DNA of 64,000 nt from Prochlorococcus sp. AG-424-E18 (GTDB taxonomy: Bacteria; Cyanobacteriota; Cyanobacteriia; PCC-6307; Cyanobiaceae), in the NCBI GenBank assembly GCA_003210155.1, contig QCNC01000003.1:1-64000 (forward strand), given 5' to 3'. A program made the position numbers and the translations under genes. How positions within the stretch are numbered: position 1 is the stretch's first letter; each line of letters starts with the position of its first letter. This document shows, in pieces, positions 1 through 7,764 of the stretch. The notes under the pieces are model-generated. The model was not told where the DNA came from, ran no database searches, and worked only from the letters and a program-made list of their open reading frames with translations.

Positions 1-138
1 AAACTTAGTCACTAGTATTTGAGTAATTTGATTATTATTAATGCACTCTCATTATAAATATTGGATGAAATATATAACCTTAGGTGCAGAAGTAATAATT
101 TGTTCCATAAATTTCTTTAATCATAAGATTTATATTTA
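1..138. other. Leader upstream of lycopene cyclase; no gene seen
   Basis: Very AT-rich stretch with stops in all forward frames within the first 25 bases, so at most a few C-terminal codons of an upstream gene could lie at its left edge. I see no convincing hairpin or RNA gene. TATA-like words near 50-75 could be a -10 region for the downstream cyclase gene, but no matching -35 is recognisable. Confidence 0.4.
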
Positions 139-1422
139 ATGTCAAAAGGAAATATGCCAGATGTTCTTGTTTTAGGTGCAGGGCCTGCAGGTATGGCAAT
201 TGCCTCAGCTTTAGGGAAGGAAAAATTAGATGTTGAAGTGCTTTCTCCAAATGGACCAGATGAACCTTGGCCAAACACATATGGCATTTGGGGGGAAGAA
301 GTTGATCAACTCGGGCTTCAGGATTTACTTGAGTATAGATGGAAGAATACTGTAAGTTTTTTTGGTCATGGCGCTTTAGAAGAACAGGACGACGAGAATA
401 AAGCCACGGAACATTCACTAGATTATGGACTATTTGACAAGAAGAAACTCCACAATTATTGGTTTAATGAATGCAATAAGTCTTTTATTAAATGGCATCA
501 AGGCTTTGCAAATAAAATACATTATGAAAAATACAAAAGTACAGTAACCACAAAAGATGGCAAGACTTACTCTGCAAGATTAGTAGTAGATGCAACAGGA
601 TATGATCCTGTTTTTCTTAAATTAAAATCGTGTGGTCCCTTAGCAGTTCAAACTTGTTATGGAATAGTAGGTAATTTTAGTAAACCTCCACTTAAGAAAG
701 GGCAGTTTGTATTGATGGACTATAGAAATGACCATCTTAACGATGAGCAAAAAAAAGAACCGCCCACTTTTCTTTATGCAATGGATATGGGGGATGGTAA
801 ATATTTTCTTGAAGAAACATCTCTTGGTTTAGTAAATCCTCTAACAATGGAAAATTTAAAAGAGAGACTAGAGAAGAGGCTTTCTTATCGAAATATATCA
901 ATTACAAGCATGCAGCACGAAGAGCTTGGCTTATTTCTCCCTATGAATATGCCAATCCCAGATTTCAAACAACAAATACTTGGATATGGTGGTGCTGCTT
1001 CAATGGTACATCCTGCATCTGGATATTTAATTGGTAATGTTTTAAGAAGAGCTCCACTTGTCGCTAAGGCAGTCTCAGAAGCAATTAAAAATAAAAATCT
1101 AAGTACCTATCATATTGCTAGAAAAGGTTGGGAAACTTTATGGTCAAAAGAATTAATTAGGAAGAAATCACTTTACCAATTTGGATTAGAAAAACTCATG
1201 AGGTTTGACGAGAAACTATTGAGAGAATTTTTTGGTAGTTTTTTCCAACTACCTAAAAATCAATGGTATGGTTTTCTAACTGATACTCTTTCTTTAAAAG
1301 AGATTGTATATGCGATGTGCGTAATGTTTATAAAGGCTCCATGGAGTGTAAAAAAAGGTCTTATGATTATGCATGGTAGAGAATTTAAAATGTTACTTAG
1401 GATAATATTTCCAAACATATAG
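139..1422 (+). CDS. crtL2: Lycopene cyclase, probably epsilon/bifunctional type (CrtL-e)
   Basis: FAD/NAD-dependent cyclase that closes the ends of lycopene to make alpha- and beta-carotene at the thylakoid. The 427-residue protein opens with a dinucleotide-binding motif (LGAGPAG, about 12-18). It has the cyclase signature PWPNTYGIWGEE (43-54), the FLEETSLG motif (223-230) typical of plant-type CrtL enzymes, and a conserved ILGYGGAASMVHPASGYL block (280-297). Prochlorococcus is known to carry two CrtL paralogues, one forming beta rings and one forming both epsilon and beta rings. Assignment to the epsilon type rests on recalled gene neighbourhood near pcb and is less certain than the family. 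The start is ambiguous: ATG 139 has no Shine-Dalgarno (SD), while ATG 154 is preceded by AAAAGGA and would remove five residues. A dehydrogenase gene follows after 7 nt, so co-transcription is likely. Confidence 0.9.
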   Translation: MSKGNMPDVLVLGAGPAGMAIASALGKEKLDVEVLSPNGPDEPWPNTYGIWGEEVDQLGLQDLLEYRWKNTVSFFGHGALEEQDDENKATEHSLDYGLFDKKKLHNYWFNECNKSFIKWHQGFANKIHYEKYKSTVTTKDGKTYSARLVVDATGYDPVFLKLKSCGPLAVQTCYGIVGNFSKPPLKKGQFVLMDYRNDHLNDEQKKEPPTFLYAMDMGDGKYFLEETSLGLVNPLTMENLKERLEKRLSYRNISITSMQHEELGLFLPMNMPIPDFKQQILGYGGAASMVHPASGYLIGNVLRRAPLVAKAVSEAIKNKNLSTYHIARKGWETLWSKELIRKKSLYQFGLEKLMRFDEKLLREFFGSFFQLPKNQWYGFLTDTLSLKEIVYAMCVMFIKAPWSVKKGLMIMHGREFKMLLRIIFPNI

Positions 1423-1429
1423 TTTAAAA

Positions 1430-2137
1430 ATGAGAACCATACTAATAAGTGGAGCCAGTAGAGGTATTGGACTAAATATTGCACATAAAGAATTAAAAGA
1501 AGGCAATAGAATTAGTATTGGCATAAGAGATTTAGAATCATTAAAAGGAAGCGCTATTGATCCACAAAAATGGCCAGAAGGGAAAATTATAATCAACCAT
1601 TATGATGCATTAAAAAAAATTACAGCCGAAAATTGGATAAAGAATACCGAAGATGAATTTGGAGGATTTGATTCAGTAATAAATTGTTCTGGAGTATTAT
1701 CGAAAGTTCCTTTCTTATACAAAGATGGTGACGAAGAAGATATTTTAAATACATTAAATATCAATTTTTTGGCAATTTGGAATTTATGTAGGCTTTCTTG
1801 GGATCATTTATGTACTTCTGGCAGAGGAAGAATTATTGTTTTAGTTTCAATGAGTGGGAAAAGATCTAAAGGTGATTTAGCAGCTTATTCTTCTTCAAAG
1901 TTTGCTCTTATGGGATTATGCCAAACGATGAAAAATAAAGGTTGGGATAAAAATATAAGGGTTTCAGCAATTTGCCCAAGCTGGGTTAATACAAAAATGG
2001 CCCAAAATATCTCTTCCCTAGACAAATCAAGCATGACACAACCTGAAGATATTGCTGAAATATGCTCTACTATTCTTAAGTTACCTACCCAATCAGTTCC
2101 ATTTGAAATTGCCTTAAATTGTAATTATGAAATTTAA
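1430..2137 (+). CDS. Short-chain dehydrogenase/reductase (SDR)
   Basis: NAD(P)-dependent oxidoreductase of the classical SDR family, 235 residues. Visible motifs are the cofactor-binding GASRGIG (8-14), NCSG at 85-88 (a variant of NNAG), catalytic Ser140, and YSSSK giving Tyr153 and Lys157. The C-terminal third is slightly short and the substrate cannot be read from the sequence. It starts 7 nt after the lycopene cyclase, so the two are probably one transcript; a role in carotenoid or isoprenoid metabolism is an inference from position only. Its TAA stop overlaps the stop of the convergent gene within one TTAA. Confidence 0.88.
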   Translation: MRTILISGASRGIGLNIAHKELKEGNRISIGIRDLESLKGSAIDPQKWPEGKIIINHYDALKKITAENWIKNTEDEFGGFDSVINCSGVLSKVPFLYKDGDEEDILNTLNINFLAIWNLCRLSWDHLCTSGRGRIIVLVSMSGKRSKGDLAAYSSSKFALMGLCQTMKNKGWDKNIRVSAICPSWVNTKMAQNISSLDKSSMTQPEDIAEICSTILKLPTQSVPFEIALNCNYEI

Positions 2138-2676
2138 CCTAAATTGAAAATTAAGTAAGCCATTGAAAGCATCGCAATTGCAATAAATAAACCTTTTATT
2201 CGATTAGTTAGCAATGAAAAAAGAGATAAATCTTCAGAAAAGTATCCGCCAAAACTACCTGTTATAAATAATATAACCATTGGTAAAGATGCCATTCCGA
2301 AAGAATAAGATATAGATTTTACAAATCCAAAATTTAAATAATTAAAAATAAGGGAACTTAATGAAAACAATAAAAAAGATGCAAATAGACTTATGGAAAC
2401 TTCAGCATCTAAAGTGTGAGGTAAGCTACCCTTTAATTCAAATTGCTTTTTACATTCTCTAATTTGTCTTTTAGAAAGCTTTAAATAACCAGTTTCTGGA
2501 ATTCTTTGCGACTTATATTTTCTTAGTAATCTTGCTTCAAGAGTTTCTGGCTCCTTTGTCATAATTGATGTTAATAATTCATCTGGCTTTAATTTCTTAA
2601 TTTTCTTTTCAAGATTATCCGTTTTCCCAATCCTATAAAGGTCTCCTACTCTAATAAGGTAAACATATCCCGACAT
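2134..2676 (-). CDS. GIY-YIG/T5orf172-like domain protein with C-terminal membrane helices
   Basis: 180-residue protein of unknown function. The N-terminal 75 residues resemble the T5orf172/MUG113 branch of the GIY-YIG fold: GYVYLI (3-8), YRIGKT (14-19), a Glu in ETLEAR (44-49) and a GYLKLS strand (63-68). The remainder is hydrophobic, with about three predicted membrane segments (roughly 95-113, 122-145 and 160-178). In this family the N-terminal domain is usually a nuclease or DNA-binding module; its fusion to membrane helices is unusual, and nuclease activity is not implied. The gene is convergent with the SDR, and the two stop codons share TTAA at 2134-2137. A divergent GST-like gene starts 74 nt away. 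Confidence 0.75.
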   Translation of the reverse strand: MSGYVYLIRVGDLYRIGKTDNLEKKIKKLKPDELLTSIMTKEPETLEARLLRKYKSQRIPETGYLKLSKRQIRECKKQFELKGSLPHTLDAEVSISLFASFLLFSLSSLIFNYLNFGFVKSISYSFGMASLPMVILFITGSFGGYFSEDLSLFSLLTNRIKGLFIAIAMLSMAYLIFNLG

Positions 2677-2750
2677 TTGCGTTGTAAGATTAATACTATT
2701 CCTATTTAGATAATACCTAAAGAATTAGGGAAATTAAAAGTTTTTACAAT

Positions 2751-3410
2751 ATGAAAAACGATATTTTATATTCATTTCGAAGATGTCCATATGCAATTCG
2801 TGCAAGATGGGCCCTGTTAATTTGTGAAATAAAAGTAGAGATAAGAGAAATTGATTTAAAAAATAAACCTCTAGATTTTTTAAATAATTCAAAGACGAAA
2901 ACGGTTCCAATACTTATAAAAAAAAATAGTGAAGTTATTGAAGAAAGTCTTGAAATTATCCAGTGGGCCCTATTAGAGTCAAAAAAGGAAAACATCAAAT
3001 TAATTTATTTTCCTGACAACAAAAAAGAAGATATTTTTGAAATAATTAATGAAAACGATAACGAATTCAAATATCATTTAGATCGATTTAAATATGCCAC
3101 AAGATATAAGAATATTGATGAAGAATTTCATTTCAAAAATGCGATTAAATTTATAAAGAGATGGAACGAACTTCTTTCAGAAAACAAATACTTTTTTGGA
3201 GATAGCCCCACAATCGCTGATTGGTCTATTTGGCCTTTTGTAAGACAATTTAGAATCGCTTGTGAAAGTCAAAAAAGAACAAATTATTTTGAATCCTCAA
3301 TAAAAAACTGGTTAGAATCATTTGAGAAAAATAGAGAATTTAAATCCTTAATGCATAAATACGAATTATGGGGACCATATTCTAGGAAGAATTATTTCCC
3401 ATCTAATTAA
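2751..3410 (+). CDS. Glutathione S-transferase-like protein
   Basis: 219-residue soluble protein with an N-terminal thioredoxin/GST fold. It carries RRCPYAIRAR (10-19), a CPYA site at Cys12 like omega/glutaredoxin-type GSTs, then TVP (51-53) with the expected cis-proline and EES (64-66) for the gamma-glutamyl group of glutathione. The C-terminal half is helical, with an IADW-type motif (TIADWSIWPF) typical of the GST C-terminal domain. Probably glutathione-dependent reductase or thiol transferase; the substrate is unknown. Its stop lies in TTAA 3407-3410, shared with the reverse-strand gene. Confidence 0.85.
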   Translation: MKNDILYSFRRCPYAIRARWALLICEIKVEIREIDLKNKPLDFLNNSKTKTVPILIKKNSEVIEESLEIIQWALLESKKENIKLIYFPDNKKEDIFEIINENDNEFKYHLDRFKYATRYKNIDEEFHFKNAIKFIKRWNELLSENKYFFGDSPTIADWSIWPFVRQFRIACESQKRTNYFESSIKNWLESFEKNREFKSLMHKYELWGPYSRKNYFPSN

Positions 3411-3664
3411 CTTGCCAATAACTTCCTTTTCTCAATTATTCTCGCTAACTCTAGAAAATATCCTGCAGTCCTAAATTTGCCTATATTTTTTTCCTTAAAA
3501 TCAAGATCGCTTCTAATTTCTGCAGTCTCTGCCATAAGCAAATCTAAATCATTTGATCCAAGACTATACAATTCACCAAGTTCGATTTCCCTTCCAAGTA
3601 AATGACTCCTAAACCACTTCCCTTTATTTTCTTGAGGTGGAATATCGTAGGGTGTAAATGACAT
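3407..3664 (-). CDS. Small conserved cyanobacterial hypothetical protein
   Basis: 85 residues, charged and soluble, predicted helical in the second half. I do not recognise a named domain. It has no signal peptide or membrane segment. ATG start at 3664. It is tail-to-tail with the GST-like gene through a shared TTAA, and the GltS-like gene lies 38 nt upstream on the same strand, so it may be read from that transcript. Confidence 0.7.
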   Translation of the reverse strand: MSFTPYDIPPQENKGKWFRSHLLGREIELGELYSLGSNDLDLLMAETAEIRSDLDFKEKNIGKFRTAGYFLELARIIEKRKLLAS

Positions 3665-3702
3665 AAAAATAAAATTTTAGGCTTTTTACCATTCTAGGGT
3701 TC

Positions 3703-5091
3703 TTATTGAAACTTTTTCATCTCTACTTTATTAAAAATCATTGCGATAGAAAGAATTGCGAATGTAATTAGGGCACAAATTTCTGTCCAATAATCTAACC
3801 CAATTTTAGAAATCATTAATGGTGCAAGAACTGTGAATAGCCCCCCAGAAAGAATTAACTGAGCGAATAGCTGTTTTGACGTAAAAATTGGTAAAGTCTT
3901 AGAATTATTTTTAGGATCTGAAAGCCTTAAAAGAAGTAACCCAGAAGCTACTACTCCTGTAGAATTTCCAAACTCTATCAAACTTTTTTCAAACCAATAA
4001 TCATCAAAAATAAAGTATGCGAAATAAGCAATACAGATTAAATTCCACAATAAACCGAAAAGAGTAAACACTAAAATAAGTATCCAATTATCAAAAACAA
4101 CTGCAATATCTAAACTTGCCATAGCTGTAAAAATCAATAAGTCTGTGGATAAAATACCAATCTCCCTTTGCAGAATATTTGAAATAAATTCTGTATTTTT
4201 GGTTTTTTCTAAAATATATCTAATAAGGAGCGAACCTATAAGGATAAAAGGAAATACAGGTAGTGAAAAAATAACTTCCTTCGAAAAATCACCAAAAGAA
4301 CTTGAAATATACCTTAAAAATTTAAGTAGCAAAACACCAAAAGAAATTGCCAAACCAGAGAATCCAAGATTTATTATTAAAATTCTTAAATCTGCAAAAA
4401 TTCCAATCTTATTTTTTCCATTTGGAGTATCTTTTTGTTCAATAATTTCCTCAGTATCTGAAAGGCCTAAAGTTCTACCAAGAAAAATGAATATGCTACC
4501 CAATATTGAAGAGGATAAAAGACCCATTGTTGCCATAGCCAAACCAAGATCTAAACCATTTGGGAAACCGAGTTTATTAAAACTTTCTCCTATTATTGAT
4601 GCAGCTCCATGACCACCTTCAAAACCTACCTCTATTAAACAACCCATTAAAGGGTTTGCATCCATAGATGGAGGCAGAAAATATTTAACAACAAGACCAC
4701 CGACAAAAAATTGTCCGAAACCAAGTGAAAGAGCTAATAGAAATTGATTAAAAATTGGTTTAACTAAACCATTTATATTTGGGATAGGTCTTCCCATCAT
4801 TAAAGTTGCGAAGACTAATGATAAAAGAGGAGTAGGAAAATTACTCCAAACGTTGATTGTTTCTTTTGGCAAAAAGTGTATCGCTCCAAATGGGCCTATA
4901 GATATACCTAAAATTCCTGATATAACAGCTATCGGCAATCCAAATCTCTCGAGTTGAACAGCTAGTTTAAATTTTCTTCCAAAAATCAACAAAAAAAATA
5001 TAATTAATAATCCCAAAAAACTTATCAATAGAGAATTTGAAAAAATATCTTTATTCTGTGTCGAAAAAATATTCAATGATTTCAAAAACAT
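3703..5091 (-). CDS. GltS-type sodium/glutamate symporter family protein
   Basis: 462-residue integral membrane protein with roughly ten to twelve hydrophobic segments and a GltS-like signature, GFEGGHGAASIIGESF (156-171), in a pore loop. GltS proteins import glutamate with Na+ and are usually near 400 residues; this one has a longer N-terminus (about 20 extra residues before the first helix) and central loop (about 210-235, charged). The substrate may differ from glutamate. It ends opposite a small gene and begins 42 nt from the pcb terminator on the same strand, so it probably has its own promoter or receives read-through from pcb. Confidence 0.8.
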   Translation of the reverse strand: MFLKSLNIFSTQNKDIFSNSLLISFLGLLIIFFLLIFGRKFKLAVQLERFGLPIAVISGILGISIGPFGAIHFLPKETINVWSNFPTPLLSLVFATLMMGRPIPNINGLVKPIFNQFLLALSLGFGQFFVGGLVVKYFLPPSMDANPLMGCLIEVGFEGGHGAASIIGESFNKLGFPNGLDLGLAMATMGLLSSSILGSIFIFLGRTLGLSDTEEIIEQKDTPNGKNKIGIFADLRILIINLGFSGLAISFGVLLLKFLRYISSSFGDFSKEVIFSLPVFPFILIGSLLIRYILEKTKNTEFISNILQREIGILSTDLLIFTAMASLDIAVVFDNWILILVFTLFGLLWNLICIAYFAYFIFDDYWFEKSLIEFGNSTGVVASGLLLLRLSDPKNNSKTLPIFTSKQLFAQLILSGGLFTVLAPLMISKIGLDYWTEICALITFAILSIAMIFNKVEMKKFQ

Positions 5092-5133
5092 ATAATTCTA
5101 AATCTAAATTAATAAACAAAATTTTTCAAATAA

Positions 5134-5160
5134 AAAAGGCCCCTGTAATAGGAGCCTTTT
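5134..5160 (-). terminator. Rho-independent terminator of pcb
   Basis: On the reverse strand a 10-bp stem (AAAAGGCTCC / GGGGCCTTTT, one G-T pair) closes a 7-nt loop and runs into a T tract. It lies 24 nt beyond the pcb stop codon. It is the clearest intrinsic terminator in the window, fitting a very highly expressed antenna gene. Confidence 0.88.
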
Positions 5161-5184
5161 GATATTGGTAAGAAAATTTGAGAA

Positions 5185-6243
5185 TTAATCTTTAAGAGTA
5201 ACTGTAGCACTATCAATATTACTGATAGCATTTGTAACTCTCTTGAAGTCAAAGCCTAGTGCTCTTAAAGCATGCCATAGATGACCTTGAATAAAGAAGA
5301 ATCCGAAATAGTAATGAACATTAGCTAACCACGCCCTTGATGTATACTCACCATCAGGAAGATCAACAGTATCTACCCAATAAGGAGAAATACTAAATTT
5401 CAATTCAAGTGGTTCACCAAAGAATTCAGTTGGATAAACTGTTGTGTTAGCTGCACTCCAGAAGGCTGCAATAATAGCCATCCAGCCTATTCCAGCTAAT
5501 GACCATGAAAGAACAGCTTCTGCGGAGAGAAGGCCTTTACCTTTAAATTTGGTGTATTCACCAACTTGCTTAGTAGCAATATGCCAAGCACCACCAGTAA
5601 TCTCAACGAACGCAAGGAAAGCATGACCTCCCATTACTTCTTCGAGACTATCAATAGTCAAAAAGTCTGTCTGATGATTCCAAATTTTGGCTAAATTTAA
5701 TTCATACTCAACCTGTCTTACTGAACCAATAGCTGGATCATAAATTCCATGAACTCTTGCCCATTCGACAAAAGCAATAACTGCGAAACCAAGAATAATT
5801 AGATGGTGACCAAGAATAAATGTCAATTTGTCTGGATTATCCCATTCAATATTGAATTTTCTGGCTCTTGCTACATCAGAATCTTCTAGATTTCCAGGAA
5901 GTAGTAAAGAATGTAAAAGTCCCCCAGCTGCTAAAACCATAGAAGAAACTAAGTGAACAATTGCTATCGCTAGAACAGGTTTAGTATCTCCCATAGCAAC
6001 ACCATTAGCATCGAACCCTATTCCAAGAGTTGCTAAATGAGGAAGAACGATTAGAGGTTGATGCCCCATTGGGACGCTTGGGTCAAATCGTGAAAGTTCA
6101 AAAAGGGTGAATGCACCCGCCCAGAAAACAATTAATCCTGCATGAGCTACATGAGCAGCAATGAATTTTCCTGAGCGATTCGCTACACCTGAATTACCAG
6201 CCCACCATCCATAGGTAGTATCTGGATTTCCATAGGTTTGCAT
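5185..6243 (-). CDS. pcbA: Divinyl chlorophyll a/b-binding light-harvesting antenna protein Pcb
   Basis: Thylakoid membrane antenna that binds divinyl chlorophylls a and b and feeds photosystem II. The 352 residues form six hydrophobic helices of the CP43/IsiA superfamily. Conserved chlorophyll-ligand histidines are seen in AAHVAHAG (29-36), [11 protein letters not shown] and GHAFLAFVE. The lumenal loop is short, as in Pcb and IsiA and unlike CP43. It ends with the [17 protein letters not shown] type sequence common to the family. High-light strains normally have a single pcb gene. ATG 6243 has no SD, which is common in this genus. A long upstream spacer probably carries the promoter, and a strong terminator follows at 5134-5160, so transcription is likely monocistronic. 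Confidence 0.96.
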   Translation of the reverse strand: MQTYGNPDTTYGWWAGNSGVANRSGKFIAAHVAHAGLIVFWAGAFTLFELSRFDPSVPMGHQPLIVLPHLATLGIGFDANGVAMGDTKPVLAIAIVHLVSSMVLAAGGLLHSLLLPGNLEDSDVARARKFNIEWDNPDKLTFILGHHLIILGFAVIAFVEWARVHGIYDPAIGSVRQVEYELNLAKIWNHQTDFLTIDSLEEVMGGHAFLAFVEITGGAWHIATKQVGEYTKFKGKGLLSAEAVLSWSLAGIGWMAIIAAFWSAANTTVYPTEFFGEPLELKFSISPYWVDTVDLPDGEYTSRAWLANVHYYFGFFFIQGHLWHALRALGFDFKRVTNAISNIDSATVTLKD

Positions 6244-6393
6244 TTAGGAATTGATTAGCTTAAACGTTTTGAGAATACTTTATATTTCACCAAACAGTTG
6301 AATTAATAACAAAATTGTAAAGGTTAGTAATCCTAGTAATTACCAAACAAAAAATCTACATAAGGCAATCCAAGAGCAAAGAAGGTAGATTTA
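6244..6393 (-). promoter_or_regulatory. Probable pcb promoter/leader region with a TAGTAA direct repeat
   Basis: Spacer directly upstream of pcb. On the reverse strand a TATAAA hexamer (6279-6284) could be a -10 box giving a leader of about 30 nt; no consensus -35 is seen. Two direct copies of TAGTAA (forward strand 6325-6330 and 6334-6339, 9-bp period) lie about 45-55 bp upstream of that box, an appropriate place for an activator site. This is inference from position; no known operator is matched. Confidence 0.3.
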
Positions 6394-6510
6394 ATGCAGA
6401 AAAATTATTCTCAAAGATATAAGTTTCATAAAATAAACCATTATTTTCCAATTCAAATAATTTTAATAAATTTCATTTTGCTGACATTAAACGATGTTTT
6501 GTTTCATTAA
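6394..6510 (+). CDS. Candidate 38-residue single-helix membrane peptide
   Basis: A small ORF in the pcb upstream spacer, preceded by GAAGG 8 nt before ATG. The peptide has a basic, Tyr/His-rich N-terminus followed by a hydrophobic stretch (about 18-32), so it could be a single-pass membrane peptide. Nothing is recognised by family. The strongest argument against it is its size in a very AT-rich spacer, where chance ORFs rich in Ile, Leu and Phe are expected. Confidence 0.25.
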   Translation: MQKNYSQRYKFHKINHYFPIQIILINFILLTLNDVLFH

Positions 6511-6573
6511 ACCTTCTTATTTATTGCCTCATTCTCAAACACTTATTAAATATGAGATAAGACATCTAATATT

Positions 6574-6750
6574 ATGACTACTACCCAAGAGTCTTCTAGA
6601 AAATTTTCACTAGAAATGAAATCTGAAATTCATTATAAAAAGGCTGCAAAATCTTACAGAAAATCAAAACAATACATAAATATGATTAACCAATATCCAA
6701 CTTTGCAAAACACACTAATTGAGTGTAAGGATGAAAACCTAATTGAATAA
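6574..6750 (+). CDS. Small basic hypothetical protein, 58 residues
   Basis: ORF with ATG 6574 and TAA 6748-6750. The peptide starts MTTTQESSRKFSLEMK and is Lys/Ser-rich and hydrophilic, with a helical-looking middle (KAAKSYRKSKQYINMINQY) and one Cys. Composition is protein-like rather than random AT translation: little Phe/Ile excess, and Gln, Glu and Thr present. I recognise no domain. It faces away from pcb and converges on the HTH-like gene at 6798. Small lineage-specific proteins of this kind are common next to light-harvesting genes in this genus. Confidence 0.55.
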   Translation: MTTTQESSRKFSLEMKSEIHYKKAAKSYRKSKQYINMINQYPTLQNTLIECKDENLIE

Positions 6751-6797
6751 AAATTTTAAATATTTTTTCAAATCAATCAAAAAAATATATTTAGTTT

Positions 6798-7031
6798 TTA
6801 GGCTGCGATATTATTGTTTTCATCAGAATAAAATTTATTAATTATTTGTCTGCACATTTTTATATTGTAAAGGGCTCTAGGTTTCCAAGGTTTTTTCTGA
6901 CCGAGTGGAGAGCTTTTCCAATGAATTCCAGGCTTGAGTATTCCATTTTCACGCAAAAAAGAAAGTTTAATTTCAGTTATTCCTAGTTTTTCCGCGGTCA
7001 ACTCAGATGAGCTCCACATATCCCCTAACAT
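6798..7031 (-). CDS. Small putative helix-turn-helix DNA-binding protein
   Basis: 77 residues. The segment SSSELTAEKLGITEIKLSFL followed by RENGILKPGIHW (residues about 7-38) looks like a winged-helix module of the MerR/excisionase type: a helix-turn-helix, then a wing ending in the LKPGxHW motif seen in recombination-directionality and small phage regulators. The C-terminus is a basic helix. No integrase or attachment site is visible nearby, so a resident regulator is more likely than an active mobile element. The ORF is isolated by spacers of 137 nt upstream and 47 nt downstream. Confidence 0.65.
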   Translation of the reverse strand: MLGDMWSSSELTAEKLGITEIKLSFLRENGILKPGIHWKSSPLGQKKPWKPRALYNIKMCRQIINKFYSDENNNIAA

Positions 7032-7168
7032 TGAATTAAGTAAATATTATTAATCCTTGATAACGTTAATTTTATTTTTTTGAAAGGGGTAAAACTTTTA
7101 AATAATTATTAATTAACAAAAAACCTAGTATTTACAAAGAGGGGGAGATTTGAAAAATTTATATCAAA
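7032..7168. other. Spacer, no gene seen
   Basis: 137-nt AT-rich spacer between two reverse-strand genes. It probably holds the promoter of the HTH-like gene (6798-7031) and the 3' end of the hisS transcript. Runs of T are present but no GC-containing hairpin is apparent. Confidence 0.35.
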
Positions 7169-7471
7169 TTAAGAAATATTAAATAAAGAATCTTCATTAA
7201 TGAATATCTCATCAATCCCCTCTTCTCCTTTATATGTGGATTTAAAGTTAACGTATTCTTCTGTAATAGATTGATGCTTTGAAAGATTGATCCAACCCTT
7301 GTGCCAATTACCACTATTTATTAATTCTTCGTATGTAGTTGTTAAGTTAATTTCAGAATCAAGGACAGAAACCATTAAAAAACTAATATTTCCTTTTTCT
7401 TTAGTCTCATTTACTAAAACAAAATGTCTCAATCCATTTATGGTTTTATTAGAAGTCCAGTAAGTTTCCAT
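7169..7471 (-). CDS. Conserved hypothetical protein, possibly DUF2389/Trp-rich family
   Basis: 100-residue soluble protein. The first 65 residues (YWTSNKTINGLRHFVLVNE, later SGNWHKGW at 53-60) resemble the Trp-rich DUF2389 family of cyanobacteria, which has a KWTS-type start, a central strand and a W-x(2,3)-GW motif; the similarity is weak and made from memory. The C-terminus is acidic. It begins 2 nt after the stop of the preceding small gene and is the last gene of a hisS-led operon. Confidence 0.65.
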   Translation of the reverse strand: METYWTSNKTINGLRHFVLVNETKEKGNISFLMVSVLDSEINLTTTYEELINSGNWHKGWINLSKHQSITEEYVNFKSTYKGEEGIDEIFINEDSLFNIS

Positions 7472-7473
7472 AA

Positions 7474-7764
7474 TTATTTTTTCTTAATATTCCCCTCAGG
7501 ATTTTTTCTAGATATTTTCTTATATTCATTTCTAATTTCTTCTAATAAAAGTTTTCTTCTATCCATATAGTTAACAGAATCTTGTTTAGATAAGTTATAT
7601 CTTTCTTTTTTAGTTAAATTCATCCAGTTATTAAAATTCTTTTTATTGAAAGTTGTTAATTTTTTAGCATTCAAAACTTTTTGTTTTCTATTTAATTGAA
7701 AAAAATGCCTTAAATAAAAAAAAATAAATATAAAAAGAAAAATTATCACAAACTTTAAGAGCAT
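7474..7764 (-). CDS. Small single-pass membrane protein, basic C-terminus
   Basis: 96 residues from ATG 7764; a GTG one codon upstream is also possible. A strongly hydrophobic N-terminal helix (about 2-20) is followed by a Lys/Asn/Arg-rich soluble tail, predicted helical. The topology suggests a signal anchor with a cytoplasmic basic domain. No known family is recognised. The hisS stop TGA and this ATG overlap by one base (TGATG), implying translational coupling. Sequence composition is typical of fast-evolving small Prochlorococcus proteins. Confidence 0.7.
   Translation of the reverse strand: MLLKFVIIFLFIFIFFYLRHFFQLNRKQKVLNAKKLTTFNKKNFNNWMNLTKKERYNLSKQDSVNYMDRRKLLLEEIRNEYKKISRKNPEGNIKKK

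Noticed and set aside
80..418. 112-codon reverse ORF over the start of lycopene cyclase
   Set aside because: Overlaps well-supported coding sequence and shows no recognisable protein features.
4145..4612. 155-codon forward ORF antisense to the GltS-like gene
   Set aside because: It mirrors a long conserved membrane gene; its translation has no motif and is an AT-bias shadow.
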